From Calothrix sp. MO_192.B10 (GTDB lineage Bacteria > Cyanobacteriota > Cyanobacteriia > Cyanobacteriales > Nostocaceae): a stretch of 32,326 nucleotides of DNA. The stretch spans positions 1-32,326 of the forward strand of contig JASJDS010000080.1 in the NCBI GenBank assembly GCA_030065055.1. Reading direction: 5' to 3'. Below are positions 9,001 to 18,100 of the stretch, one piece after another. Below the pieces are notes generated by a model. The model was not told where the DNA came from, did not search any database, and was given only the letters and a program-made list of their open reading frames with translations. The translations under genes were made by a program, and so were the position numbers. The stretch's first letter is position 1. Each line of letters opens with the position of its first letter.

Positions 9001-10284
9001 CAACAAGTATTCTTTGTAGAAGAAGCGATCGCAGATTTACTGATGCAACTAGATGGTGCTAATGGAGAACGAGTCAAATTTAATCTTCCCACAACAGTTT
9101 CAAGCGAACATCATCCCCTAGAAGGAAACACCTTGATAATTAATATTGGTGCGGGTGCTACAGAAATGGCACTAGTTGATGTACCCAATGACCTGCTAGA
9201 CTTAGCTCACAATGATTTCATGCTCCATAGTTTTGCCTATGCAGGTAAAGGCATCGAGCAAGATATTATTTGCCAACTATTGCTACCGGAAAAATGGCAA
9301 GAATCGCGCCTCACCCCTCCAGAATCCCCCAAAACCATCAGTAGTGATCCTTGGCATTGGCAACCATCGATTCCCGGTTTAGAGCAAATGCGCTGGCATA
9401 GTTTAAGATTAACGGAACTTAAACTGCCCCGACCAGGAGAACCAGATATACCAGAACGGATTCGGTTACAACAACGGTTAGAAAGTTCTCTCCTCGGTAA
9501 AGCCGTGTTAGATGCCGCCGTTGCCTTAAAGTTAATTTTGCAACACCAAGAATCCTTTACCTTAGAATTAGCAGATCGGCGATGGACATTACAGCGTCGA
9601 GACTTAGAAAGCCAAGTATTTGTACCTTTTGTACGTCGTCTCAACCGGGAATTAAACAAATTATTGGTCGCCCGTGGTATCCCCACAGAAGCCATTAATC
9701 AAGCCATCCTCACCGGCGGAGTAGCATCCATTACTGCCGTTAACCGTTGGCTGCGACAAAAACTACCCAATGCCAAAATTATCCAAGATCCATACCTCGG
9801 CGAAAATGGTAGTCCTACTTGTAGCCGTACAGCATATGGTTTAGCACTACTACCACTCCATCCCCAAGTTTTAGACATACCCAGACAGCAGTACACTGAT
9901 TATTTCCTATTCACAGAATTATTACGACTGTTGCCAGATAAGGCTGTATCTCTCAGTGAAATTATTAAATTATTTGAAGGGCGTGGTATCAATACCCGCA
10001 TTTGTCAACAAAGGCTGTTAGCCTTTCTAGAAGGCGAATTGCCACCAGGATTACTTCCTAGCACCATAGATTATCATTGGTTGGCACAGAGTTCCCAAGA
10101 GAATTCATTTTATAAGCAGCTGGCAGCGGCACCACTATTTGAAAAACAAGGTAGCCTGACTTATCGTCCCAACTCCCAACAAATTAAATCCCTGTTAACA
10201 TATCTCGATGCCATTAAAGGTAGTACCCAACAATCCCTGGAGGAACCCTATACCGTTAACTTTGCCTTAGGGGTTTCAGTTTAG
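6019..10284 (+). CDS. Giant Hsp70/actin-like ATPase-domain protein with coiled coil and acidic repeat linker
   Basis: The 1421-residue protein has three parts. Residues 1-255 are mostly helical with heptad repeats (coiled coil around 80-140 and 185-250). Residues 260-795 form an acidic, Pro/Ser/Thr/Gln-rich linker, probably disordered, holding six 17-residue repeats at 639-740. Residues 798-1330 look like an Hsp70-type actin-fold ATPase: phosphate-1 motif GIDLGSTG (805-812), phosphate-2 motif INIGAGATEMAL (near 1041), adenosine motif LTGGVAS (near 1231). A helical C-tail follows. There is no classical DnaK substrate-binding domain, so it is not a normal chaperone. Start is GTG at 6019, with AAGG about 11 bp upstream. 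A terminator follows the gene. It precedes the phototaxis array on the same strand but is separated by 1.66 kb. Function unknown; a scaffold or filament role is only a guess. Confidence 0.85.
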   Translation: MTSRTTEIQTLIADIDGLLTNKNNLLSRLISTQGQEAKVVLERIRDFLARLESTEAQTDNLDRQYSSPEPRSPLLVQFADRERHPGEKPLSQSPEVSALLQPLQTELQMLLQERANLIQEIRQLEQKRLHNYSVAQQMENQEQMISEFLQVLMNRVEGRLPPESSNNNSQLSSGESPLETAAQVEHLSRLANDLDRRLAALDGTVNFVFEGLQRNIYTYHESLSQAIARMHSKGIEGEQLLTILIKNLTGLLQQKRSASRSKLDVQPETLPISPSLSTTGEDQSAVDLVSNIDRNVPSRGFEYSSTGEYQQTNFELEDGKLAEELSLQEPAIAIPDLGLDHNNTVSDRVDQLYASLFGNEEENLGEIPNPAQPESPETNADDLPDISPNSPAQSTQDEAAPLSPPLDPTELTTINVNNLVSEEVNQQNQPQTRDNTRTDDIPEPSPTEDLWFDSPDGGLLSHSPIHSAIPQELLEINNTSEYSDNTVDKLPIDTKINIDSPQPLPEPTTEDVPSPASESTITSLTDLFVDTATGEDSEIDGTNQDLTQDRDADNSTVANIAGPLIADTESGYLEKSLDDYVLASPQENLLVEPGQQDEPMPEISLDEEHLQQLAQDLNQFDGELTSQAQFDKDVEPKSVADSTTEFPPTPQESQVVADATTEFPPTPEESQVVADATTEFPPTPQESQVVADATTEFPPTPEESQVVADATTEFPPTPEESQVVADATTEFPPTPQESQVVTDAKEVENTTDMKLSPSPDMAAAGLTNNQATTDSPANSPLSVFNPVNTPDISISNHDRVWYLGIDLGSTGISAALLNRSTTEVYPIYWSAEEHSDPNSPGSSFRLPAEVYLPANTIEKQSDLAQHGATEGLGTPPESLQNLFSAQLKPYLQVALPYKNQQQKWEPSLELNEYSTVPLIWIMRSLAKLLLTLKSDRTSTTPGLVAAAVGITEPKFHQIINNIAGVICNCPANSSEQYRFNLREALITGKIVQHPQQVFFVEEAIADLLMQLDGANGERVKFNLPTTVSSEHHPLEGNTLIINIGAGATEMALVDVPNDLLDLAHNDFMLHSFAYAGKGIEQDIICQLLLPEKWQESRLTPPESPKTISSDPWHWQPSIPGLEQMRWHSLRLTELKLPRPGEPDIPERIRLQQRLESSLLGKAVLDAAVALKLILQHQESFTLELADRRWTLQRRDLESQVFVPFVRRLNRELNKLLVARGIPTEAINQAILTGGVASITAVNRWLRQKLPNAKIIQDPYLGENGSPTCSRTAYGLALLPLHPQVLDIPRQQYTDYFLFTELLRLLPDKAVSLSEIIKLFEGRGINTRICQQRLLAFLEGELPPGLLPSTIDYHWLAQSSQENSFYKQLAAAPLFEKQGSLTYRPNSQQIKSLLTYLDAIKGSTQQSLEEPYTVNFALGVSV
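7933..8238 (+). repeat. Six tandem 51-bp repeats in the Hsp70-like gene
   Basis: Six near-identical 51-bp units, each encoding VADATTEFPPTP(Q/E)ESQV, differ only by CAG/GAA swaps, a Ser for Ala in the first unit and a few silent changes. Their identity points to recent expansion by slippage or unequal crossover. The unit length keeps the frame whatever the copy number. Confidence 0.97.
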
Positions 10285-10351
10285 CAGAGTTAGAAGCTTG
10301 GTAAATCAACGGAAACCCCATAGATAAACCTGAGAGCTTGAAAAGGAATGA

Positions 10352-10390
10352 TTAGAGCAACAGAGCTAGGGATTCTGGCTCTAATTTTTT
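10352..10390 (+). terminator. Rho-independent terminator after the Hsp70-like gene
   Basis: TTAGAGC (10352-10358) pairs with GCTCTAA (10378-10384) and is followed at once by six T. The inner AGAGC and GCTCT segments offer an alternative stem. It lies 68 bp after the stop codon. Confidence 0.65.
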
Positions 10391-11944
10391 GCCTTTTTCC
10401 CATTTTTTCCCTACACCGAAAAAGGATCTAGTGGGGGAAGCTTACAATCCCGTAATTTCAACTAAAATAAAACCTATTATTTATACCATTATATAGCTAA
10501 TTGTTAGCTATTCTTTACTCAATTTCTATTCTAAGAGGTTGTTTAGAAATTCATATTACATACCCAAGATATCTGAGATCCCCCATTATCCCCCTTGGAA
10601 AGGGGGATAATGGGGAATAAACAAGAATTTTGGGTCATGAGCGATATTTGACAAACATCCTCTATGAATGGAGCGATATTAAATAGGTAGACAAAATTAT
10701 TGTTTAGCGTTTTTCAATTTCAGTTCAGTAAAATACACTCATCAACTTGAATATCTTTTCATGTATAGATTTTTTAATTATCTCTGTACTTTAATCAATT
10801 GAAACTTTTGTCCATATTTTCTTCTTATATACCATTTCTTGCCCCGACAAAATGTGAAATTAAGTATGGTATATCCACTTGTATATTTGGATATCTCCAA
10901 AAAATATTAGGCTGGTTCAAAGCGAGAACCTTTTTGAACTGAGATTTATTGCTGGCAGTACTTTCATCGTTTATGCTGTTACATTAACTAAAAGTCAAGC
11001 TATGTAAGTATTTGAGGAATATTTGAGCTTTATTTGTAGAGAATTCTATTGTGTTATTAACTCATTCTGGGCAATATATCAGAATTTATACTGATTTGAT
11101 TCAACTATCTATTCTTTAAAATCATATTCATGCATGTCGCCTGATCGTATCCTCTAGTTTGCAACATGACCCTATACAATATGGGTTTCAAACGACTATA
11201 ATATGATTGTGTGACAAGTCTCTTAATTATGGGTGCATTGCGATCGGCTATAGAAATAGACCTTGTAGCAATTTATAATTCTATTGCAGGGTTTATCTCT
11301 AAATAGATTAATTTTAGCAGGATACTAATTTCTAAAGTACATCTATCTGCAAATCTACAACTAAAATTAACTGAAATCATCAGTTTTCACTTGGGAACGC
11401 TTCGTTAATACGACAAACGCTAAGTCAAAAAAAATACTTTTTGAGGGACTGTGTAGTAAATAAATTTATATTTACTAACTCGTTGCTTGCAAATAAATTT
11501 GAAATTGTCTTAGTACAAATCTGTCGTATAAAAACCTAGAATAGATGTATACAATTTGATTTAATACCATACATCAAAATTTACCATGTTGCTATTTTTT
11601 TAATTTTTTATTGATTCAGAGATATGATAACTACTGTACCTAGCAGCTATGAACAGTTTGTATATGACAAGAATTAGTTTTTCAGCTAATTATTAGTACT
11701 GTAGATGGCTGTAATTATTTCATTTCAAAATATTACTGTTGATTTAAATTCACACAAGATAAACTTCCTTGTCATAATACTTTTGCAAACAATCTACTTT
11801 TGTGTAAAAATCATATATGCATTTATGTATTTTTTCTCAAACGAGTATTGATTTGAAATTAAATCTACATTATTCATGAATAAAATTGCATATAGAAAAT
11901 TATATTGATTTGCAGCATGGCTAATTTATTTTTCACATTTAACA
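10391..11944. other. 1.55-kb AT-rich non-coding region upstream of the phototaxis array
   Basis: No protein-coding frame of interest on either strand. It carries a 16-bp perfect inverted repeat at 10581-10615 and a weaker one (ATATACCAT near 10829, ATGGTATAT near 10865). The remainder is strongly AT-rich with many stops. The promoter and possibly a long 5' leader or small RNA of the array must lie here, but I cannot place them. Confidence 0.45.
10581..10615. repeat. Perfect 16-bp inverted repeat
   Basis: CCCCATTATCCCCCTT and AAGGGGGATAATGGGG are separated by GGA. It is GC-rich against an AT-rich background and is a dispersed-repeat type hairpin; no T-run follows, so I do not call a terminator. 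Confidence 0.8.
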
Positions 11945-13126
11945 ATGAATCATCATGAAACGATGGGTGCAAATAACTTTATAGATGAATTTCATAAATG
12001 TACTCAATTACAATACAATGGTCAGTTAAAAATTGAGAGTCAACCAGGAAAAAGCTGGACCTTCTACTATCGCTTAGGAAGGATAGTATGGGCATCTGGA
12101 GGGGATCATCCCTACCGACGTTGGCGGCGATATATGATGCAATATTGTCCTGGTGTTAATATTGAAAAAATTTCCTGTAGCTCCCAAGAGCTATCGTTAG
12201 ATTATTGGGATTACAATCTCTTGGAGAAATTATATGCACAACAAAAAATCTCGCGAGAACAAATTAATCTCATTACCGAACACTGCATCTCAGAATTACT
12301 ATTTGACATCAGACAGCAAGCAAACTTTCAATCCATCAGCTGCAGGCGCAACCAAGATATTATTTTAGAAGCACCAATGAGCTTCACAAGTGCGGATATG
12401 TCGCTCAAGGAGATGGAAGAGTCTTGGACAAAATGGACTGAAGCTGGGTTGACAAATTTTTCTCCCAACCTAGCACCGTTATTACGCAAACCAGAGCAAC
12501 TAAAGCAGCACGTCAGTTCCAATGTTTATCAAAACTTTGTCAAATTAATGAATGGCAAATATGCCTTGCGGGATTTAGCATTCATTATGAAACAAACTGT
12601 ACTGCCAGTTACCCGTTCATTACTTCCATATATTCTCAAAGGCATCATTGAATTACTGGAAATTGATGATAAACCTTTTCAATTCACTAAACTTGAGAAA
12701 AAATCTCCCCCTAACAAACCTTCCCAACCAACTGGTCCATTGGTAGTTTGCATAGATGATAGTCCTCAAGTCTGTCAAATGTTAGAACAGATTCTCACCC
12801 GAAATGGAATGAGAGCCGTCTCCGTGCAAGACCCCATACAAGCTTTACCAAAGTTAATTGAACATAAGCCCGATCTAATTTTCTTAGATTTAGTAATGCC
12901 AGTTGCTAGTGGTTATGAAATCTGTTCCCAGGTACGAAGAATATCTATGTTTGCTGAAACGCCGGTGATTATCTTAACGGGGAGCGATGGTCTAGTAGAT
13001 AGGGTACGTGCCAAGGTAGTTGGTGCTACTGAATTTATTAGTAAACCTGTCGTTGAAGATAAGGTTATGGGTGTAATTCGTAAATATTTACAGCAAACAT
13101 CTCCAGCCAATAGCACAGTCAATTAA
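11945..13126 (+). CDS. ptxA: PatA/PixG-type response regulator (PATAN domain plus receiver)
   Basis: The 393-residue protein opens with a PatA N-terminal (PATAN/DUF4388-like) region, about residues 10-240, with the typical FYYRLGRIVWASGG and YRRWRRY segments. A short Pro/Lys linker leads to a CheY-type receiver (265-385). Acidic pocket residues are Asp271 and Asp272, the predicted phospho-acceptor is Asp315 (FLDLVMP), and the conserved Lys is in FISKP. It should be phosphorylated by the hybrid CheA at the end of this array and act on the type IV pilus machinery. It equals PixG of Synechocystis and PtxA of Nostoc in position and architecture. ATG at 11945; a second in-frame ATG six codons on is possible. 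An unusually long 840-bp spacer with two miniature elements separates it from the next gene. Confidence 0.9.
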   Translation: MNHHETMGANNFIDEFHKCTQLQYNGQLKIESQPGKSWTFYYRLGRIVWASGGDHPYRRWRRYMMQYCPGVNIEKISCSSQELSLDYWDYNLLEKLYAQQKISREQINLITEHCISELLFDIRQQANFQSISCRRNQDIILEAPMSFTSADMSLKEMEESWTKWTEAGLTNFSPNLAPLLRKPEQLKQHVSSNVYQNFVKLMNGKYALRDLAFIMKQTVLPVTRSLLPYILKGIIELLEIDDKPFQFTKLEKKSPPNKPSQPTGPLVVCIDDSPQVCQMLEQILTRNGMRAVSVQDPIQALPKLIEHKPDLIFLDLVMPVASGYEICSQVRRISMFAETPVIILTGSDGLVDRVRAKVVGATEFISKPVVEDKVMGVIRKYLQQTSPANSTVN

Positions 13127-13251
13127 ACTCTTTTTGTCGGTTAGAAAATAGACTTTACTACCGACCAGTTTCACATTTTCATTGTTCGATTATCGTAGAT
13201 GATAAAGAATACAATCAATCTTGTTTTATTTAAAAATGATTAAATATTAGT

Positions 13252-13378
13252 AGGACTTACGCAAGCATTATTTGTCATTGCGACCGAAACGAAGTGTAGG
13301 GAAGCAATCCCAGAGTTCTTGGCGATTACTTCGCTATCGCTCGTAATGACCTAAAATCATTATTAATGCGTAAGTCCT
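13252..13378. mobile_element. MITE with AGGACTTACGCA terminal repeats
   Basis: A 127-bp palindromic element with perfect 12-bp terminal inverted repeats, AGGACTTACGCA and TGCGTAAGTCCT. The inside is also largely self-complementary (GTCATTGCGA near 13275 against TCGTAATGAC near 13341). It has no coding capacity. The ends resemble those of IS630/Tc1-like cyanobacterial elements; a clean TA duplication is not preserved. Confidence 0.75.
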
Positions 13379-13430
13379 GATTAGTTTAACGGTAAAACGA
13401 GTCAAGGAGAATTTAGAATTTAGAATTAAA

Positions 13431-13515
13431 CCTCGTCCGTCCCGACGAGGTCTCATCCCATCGATGAATCGAGGAGCTTGAGATAAAGAAAACATTTTTC
13501 TCTCCACGGATGAAT
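13431..13515. repeat. Small hairpin plus dispersed repeat copy A
   Basis: A hairpin CCTCGTC (13431-13437) / GACGAGG (13444-13450) is followed by a repeat (13457-13515) starting CCCATCGATGAATCGA and ending in CTCTCCACGGATGAAT. The same sequence recurs with small indels at 32236-32299, so this is one copy of a dispersed family. Confidence 0.7.
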
Positions 13516-13772
13516 TCACACGGCTTGATGAGAATCTATTTTTTGGTCAATAATCCTTTTGCAAAGGTATAATAATATGATTCTATTTGTCTGATTACAG
13601 CTAAAATTTTACAGATAAAAAGCTCTATTGCTAGCACAAAAATTTGATGCTAAAAATAAAATAGAAAAATCTTATCACTAAAATAAAATGATCTAAATAT
13701 CAGAGATTATACTGTTAACAATAGCTATCGAAAAATGTAGGATTAATTTATAAATGCAAGGAGCATTTTTAT

Positions 13773-13927
13773 CTGACTTTTCGCGGTAAGTCCTGAACTA
13801 ACGAAAATACGTTACTTTTTCTACAGGTTTATTATCAATAGCTTAAAGCTAATGACAATAGCGAACGAAAAAATCAGGGCTTGGGAAAACGTTAAAATCG
13901 TCTTTTCCACATCCCGTGAAAAGTCAG
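13773..13927. mobile_element. MITE flanked by a perfect 10-bp target duplication
   Basis: A 155-bp non-coding element has terminal inverted repeats CTGACTTTTCGCGG on the left and, as reverse complement, CTGACTTTTCACGG on the right (13 of 14 match). It is flanked on both sides by the direct repeat GCATTTTTAT (13763-13772 and 13928-13937). A duplication of this length fits IS4-like transposition. It sits 39 bp upstream of the cheY-type gene start. Confidence 0.85.
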
Positions 13928-13966
13928 GCATTTTTATCTGTCTAATAAATTTCACAAGGGATCATA

Positions 13967-14326
13967 ATGAGTAAGGTATTAATTGTTGAGGATGGTTTGA
14001 CAGATATGGAAATTCTCAGCCGTTATTTACAAGAGGCTGGTCATTCTGTTATGAGTGCTAAAAGTAGTGAAGAAGCTCAAGAAAAAATCAGTCAAAATTA
14101 CCCTGATTTAATATTTTTAGACGTTATTCTTCCAGGTAAAAGTGGATATGAGATATGTCGAGAACTGAAAGAGGATCCCCAGACTAATCAGATACCCGTA
14201 GTATTTTGTTCCACAAAAAATAGTGATGTTGATAAAATGTGGGGTACTATGTTGGGAGCTGATGCTTATCTATCAAAGCCAATTAGTCAAGATGAATTAA
14301 ATGTGACGCTGAAGAAATTTGCGTAA
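13967..14326 (+). CDS. ptxB: CheY/PixH-type single-domain response regulator
   Basis: A 119-residue stand-alone receiver. The acidic pocket is Glu8/Asp9, the phospho-acceptor Asp52 (FLDVILP), the switch Ser82 or Thr83 (FCSTKN) and the conserved Lys104 (LSKP). It lacks an output domain, so it should work by protein contact, as a CheY/PilH/PixH-type partner or phosphate sink for the hybrid CheA. AAGGGA 9 bp before the ATG is a good ribosome binding site. Its upstream leader contains a MITE whose right-hand target duplication ends 29 bp before the start codon, so transcription from the ptxA side must cross that element or a new promoter must be used. Confidence 0.92.
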   Translation: MSKVLIVEDGLTDMEILSRYLQEAGHSVMSAKSSEEAQEKISQNYPDLIFLDVILPGKSGYEICRELKEDPQTNQIPVVFCSTKNSDVDKMWGTMLGADAYLSKPISQDELNVTLKKFA

Positions 14327-14562
14327 AAATATGTATGAAGCTCGTAATTGATTCTTACTAAATCAGCCGAAAAATATATTTTTACAGTCAGCTTGTAGCT
14401 TATTGAATTTGTCTGAGATTCGATACCAGTTTTATATCTGTTCTTCAGAAATTAGATACCATCAATAGTTCCTATTTGTTGGCATTTTCTCTTCAAATAA
14501 ATTTTTTTGAGAGAGGATGCTTCAGGTTTAATTGCTGCAAGTTAATACAAAAGGTAAAAACT

Positions 14563-15036
14563 TTGGAAACGACACAGAAGTTTTTAATTTTTAATGTTGG
14601 GGAAAAAGATAAGGCTGTCATTTCTTTAGAGAATGTCACAGAAGTAATGCAAGTGGCATTAAATGAAATATGCGGCGTTCCTCAAATGCCTAGTTGTGTA
14701 TTAGGTATATACAACTGGCGCGGAGAAATGCTGTGGTTAGTTGATTTAGAATCAATGTTAGGTTATGAATCACTACCACAAGAGTCCCATATGGTCACAA
14801 AGATGATGACCATTGTGGTGCAAAATAAAGGAAAAAACTTAGGCTTTTTGGTGCGCCAGTTAATGGATATTGAAGGCATAGAAACACAAGATATTAAGCC
14901 TCCTTCCCATGAATTATTTTCTCCAGCAATATCACCATTTTTGCACGGTTATTTTATCAATGATGCAGAAGAAATGATTATGAGCTTGGATGCAGAGGCA
15001 ATTATTCAAGCTTCTATGTGGTCAATTCATAGTTGA
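14563..15036 (+). CDS. ptxC: CheW/PixI-type coupling protein
   Basis: A CheW-like beta-barrel that should dock the methyl-accepting receptor to the CheA-type kinase. Characteristic stretches are QKFLIFNVG, VTEVMQV, VLGIYNWRGEMLWLVDLESML and a C-terminal FLHGYFIND. I place the start at TTG 14563 (157 residues, METTQKFLIFNVG), with AAAGG about 9 bp upstream. The frame is open back to TTG 14476, but that would add 29 residues with a Cys- and Phe-rich sequence unlike CheW proteins. The gene lies 236 bp after the cheY-type gene and 86 bp before the first possible receptor start, consistent with one transcript. Confidence 0.88.
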   Translation: METTQKFLIFNVGEKDKAVISLENVTEVMQVALNEICGVPQMPSCVLGIYNWRGEMLWLVDLESMLGYESLPQESHMVTKMMTIVVQNKGKNLGFLVRQLMDIEGIETQDIKPPSHELFSPAISPFLHGYFINDAEEMIMSLDAEAIIQASMWSIHS

Positions 15037-15122
15037 TAATGTATTTTATACATATCAATAATAATTTAACTTTCACGTAAAAAAAATATCGATTGGATAT
15101 TATTGTTGGTTGATTTTAGAGT

Positions 15123-18100
15123 GTGTTTATAGCCTTAGTAGCAAGCATTTTACTGTTACTAATAATTCAGCTTTTCAAGCAAAGTAATGAGGTGCGTGTA
15201 ATGACTAGTGCATATCAAGAAAATGGACATCAAATTGCTCAAACTGAAAAAATGGATGTCTGGGCAACAAGTTCTTTAGAAGAAATATTTAGATTAAGTA
15301 CTGAACAACAATTTCAAGTTTTACGACACAAATTAGACCGCATAACTTCAAATATGCGTCCGTCAAAAGGCCTGAATACATTATTACAAATTGCTGTCGC
15401 TGAAATTCGGAAACAAATCGGATGCGATCGCATTTTTATTTATAATTTTCATGATTCTGAATCCGGGGTTGTTTTAGCTGAATCTAGAAATACAGATTGG
15501 ACTCCTACTTTTGGTGAAACTCTACCTGCTGTCACTTTTGGTAAATCAATTAGAGAAGATTATTTAAATACTGTTGCTATTAGTGATATTACAAGGGTAG
15601 AAACTACTCCCTATCAGTTGCAACTGTTAGAAAAATTTCAAGTCAAAGCTAGTTTAAGCTTGCCAATTATTCTTGATGAAGAACTTTGGGGTTTGCTGGT
15701 AGTACACAATTGTGCAAATCCCCGTGAATGGCAAGAATTTGAAATCAGTCTTTTGTCTCAAGTTATAGGAGAAATTAGTCACAGATTATCGCTGCTTGGA
15801 TATCTCCAACAAAAACAAGAACGTTCTCAAAAGCTAGCTCAGGTCACAAAACGCCAGCAAAACTTGATTGACCTCACCCAAAAGATAGGTAAAGTGTTAG
15901 TAGAAAAATCTATCGATTTATCTACATTTGACCTGTTACTACAAACTACAGTTGCAGAAGCTCGCAAATTATTACAATCTGATCGCGTAGCCGTTTATTG
16001 CTTCAATCCTGATTGGAGTGGTGAGTTTATCGCCGAGTCTGTTGGTAAAGGTTGGCTTCCTTTCAAGGATAGGGATTTTGACCGCAGAATTTTGCAAGAT
16101 AACGGTCACTGCGATACTATCCAAAATCTTGCCAAAAAGTTAGAAGATAAGGCAGATTCATACTTTCAGCAAATGAAAGGAGGTCGCTATCAAGAGAAAA
16201 AGGCTTTTGTAGTCAATGATGTCTCCAAAGCAGGTTTTCCTCCTTGCTATACGGATTTATTAGAGCAGTTTGAAGCAAAAGCTTATTTGACTATCCCCAT
16301 TTTTAAAGGAGATAAACTTTGGGGACTATTGGCTAGTTATCAACACTCAGACATTCGTACTTGGGAAGAGTATGAAGTCAAAGCAATGCAGCAAATTGCT
16401 TTACAGCTAGGAATCGCACTGCAACAAGCAGAAGACTTTGATAAGCTGCAACAGGCCGCAGAACGCGATCGCGCTTTGGGCAATATCATCGATAAAATCA
16501 GACAATCCCTGGATATTGAGACTATTTTCTCCACTACCACCAAAGAAGTACGCAAACTAGTAAGAGCAGATCGCGTAGTAGTGTATCGCTTTAATCCTGA
16601 TTGGAGTGGTATGTTTGTCGCGGAATCTATGGGTTCTGGTTGGCAGAGCTTGATGGAAAAACAGGATAAAATTCCCCGCCTGCAAGAAAGTATTAGTAAC
16701 TGTAATGGGATGCGTAATTTGTTCGAGAGCAGCAGCGAACAGAGCGCAGATACTTATTTACAAGCGACCCAAGGGGGAGAACTACGCAACCGCAAAGCTT
16801 ATGTTACCAATGACATTTATAACTCTGGATTTAGCGACTGTTATGTTGAGGTACTAGAGCAATATCAAGTTAAGGCTTATGCTATTGTCCCCATTTTCCA
16901 AGGACAAAAACTTTGGGGGATGTTAGCTGCTTTCCAAAATGATGGAACTCGAGAATGGGAAGAAGTAGAAGTTAAACTGTTATCTCAAATTGCTAACCAA
17001 TTGGGTGTGGCACTAAAGCAGGCTGAAACTTTACAACAAGTCCGGCAGAAGTCTGAGGAAGTAACAAAAGCCGCAGAACGCGATCGCGCTTTGGGCAAAA
17101 TTATGGATAAGATCCGCCAGTCCTTGGATAGTGAGACCATATTTAATAGCACCACTCAAGAATTACGTCTTCTAGTAGCAGCAGATCGGGTAGGATTATA
17201 TCGTTTTAATTCAAACTGGGGTGGTGAATTTGTATCTGAATCTGTAGCTGACGGCTGGGTACCATTAGTTGGACCTGGAATTAGAACTGTAGTTGACGAT
17301 ACCCATCTACAAGAAACTGAAGGTGGACGATATCGCAATCATGAAAGCTTTGTTGTCAATGACATTTACCAAGTCGGTCATGCTCCCTGCCACATTAAGA
17401 TTCTCGAACAATTCCAGGCAAGAGCTTATGTAATTGTACCAGTATTCTCTGGACAAAAATTATGGGGTTTGCTCGCTGCTTATCAAAACTCCAGTACTAG
17501 AGAATGGCAAGCAGACGAAGTTAGATTGTTAGAACGTATTGGCAACCAGTTAGGGGTAGCAGCGCAACAAGCTGAGTATTTAGAGCAAGTCGAAAAAGCC
17601 GCAGAACGCGATCGCACCCTCAGCAATATTGCCAACAAAATTCGTCAATCTACCGACATCAATACCATCTCTAATAATGCAGCTGAACAACTACGTTCCT
17701 TGATTCAAGCTGACAGAGTAGGAGTATGTCGCTTCAATGAAAATTGGGGTGGCGAAATGATCGCTGAGTCTGTGGATGATAACTGGGTAAAACTAGTAGG
17801 AAAGGATATCAGAACAGTAATTGAAGATACCCACCTCAAAGAAACCCAGGGAGGACGCTATGCCAATCGGGAAAACTTGATTGTCAATGATATTGCTAAA
17901 GCCAACTATAGCCCTTGTTATCAAGAGATTTTAGCAGGTTTCCAGGCAAAAGCTTATGCGATCGTACCCGTATTCTGCGGACAAAAATTGTGGGGTTTGC
18001 TAGCTGCTTATCAAAACTCCTCCACCAGAGAATGGCAAACTGTTGATATTGAATGGATGGAGTTTATTAGCGAACAACTAGGAATAGCAGTACAACAACC

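Noticed and set aside
14476-14562. Longer CheW start at TTG 14476
   Set aside because: The added residues are Cys- and Phe-rich and unlike CheW proteins, while TTG 14563 has AAAGG at good spacing and begins with a typical CheW N-terminus.
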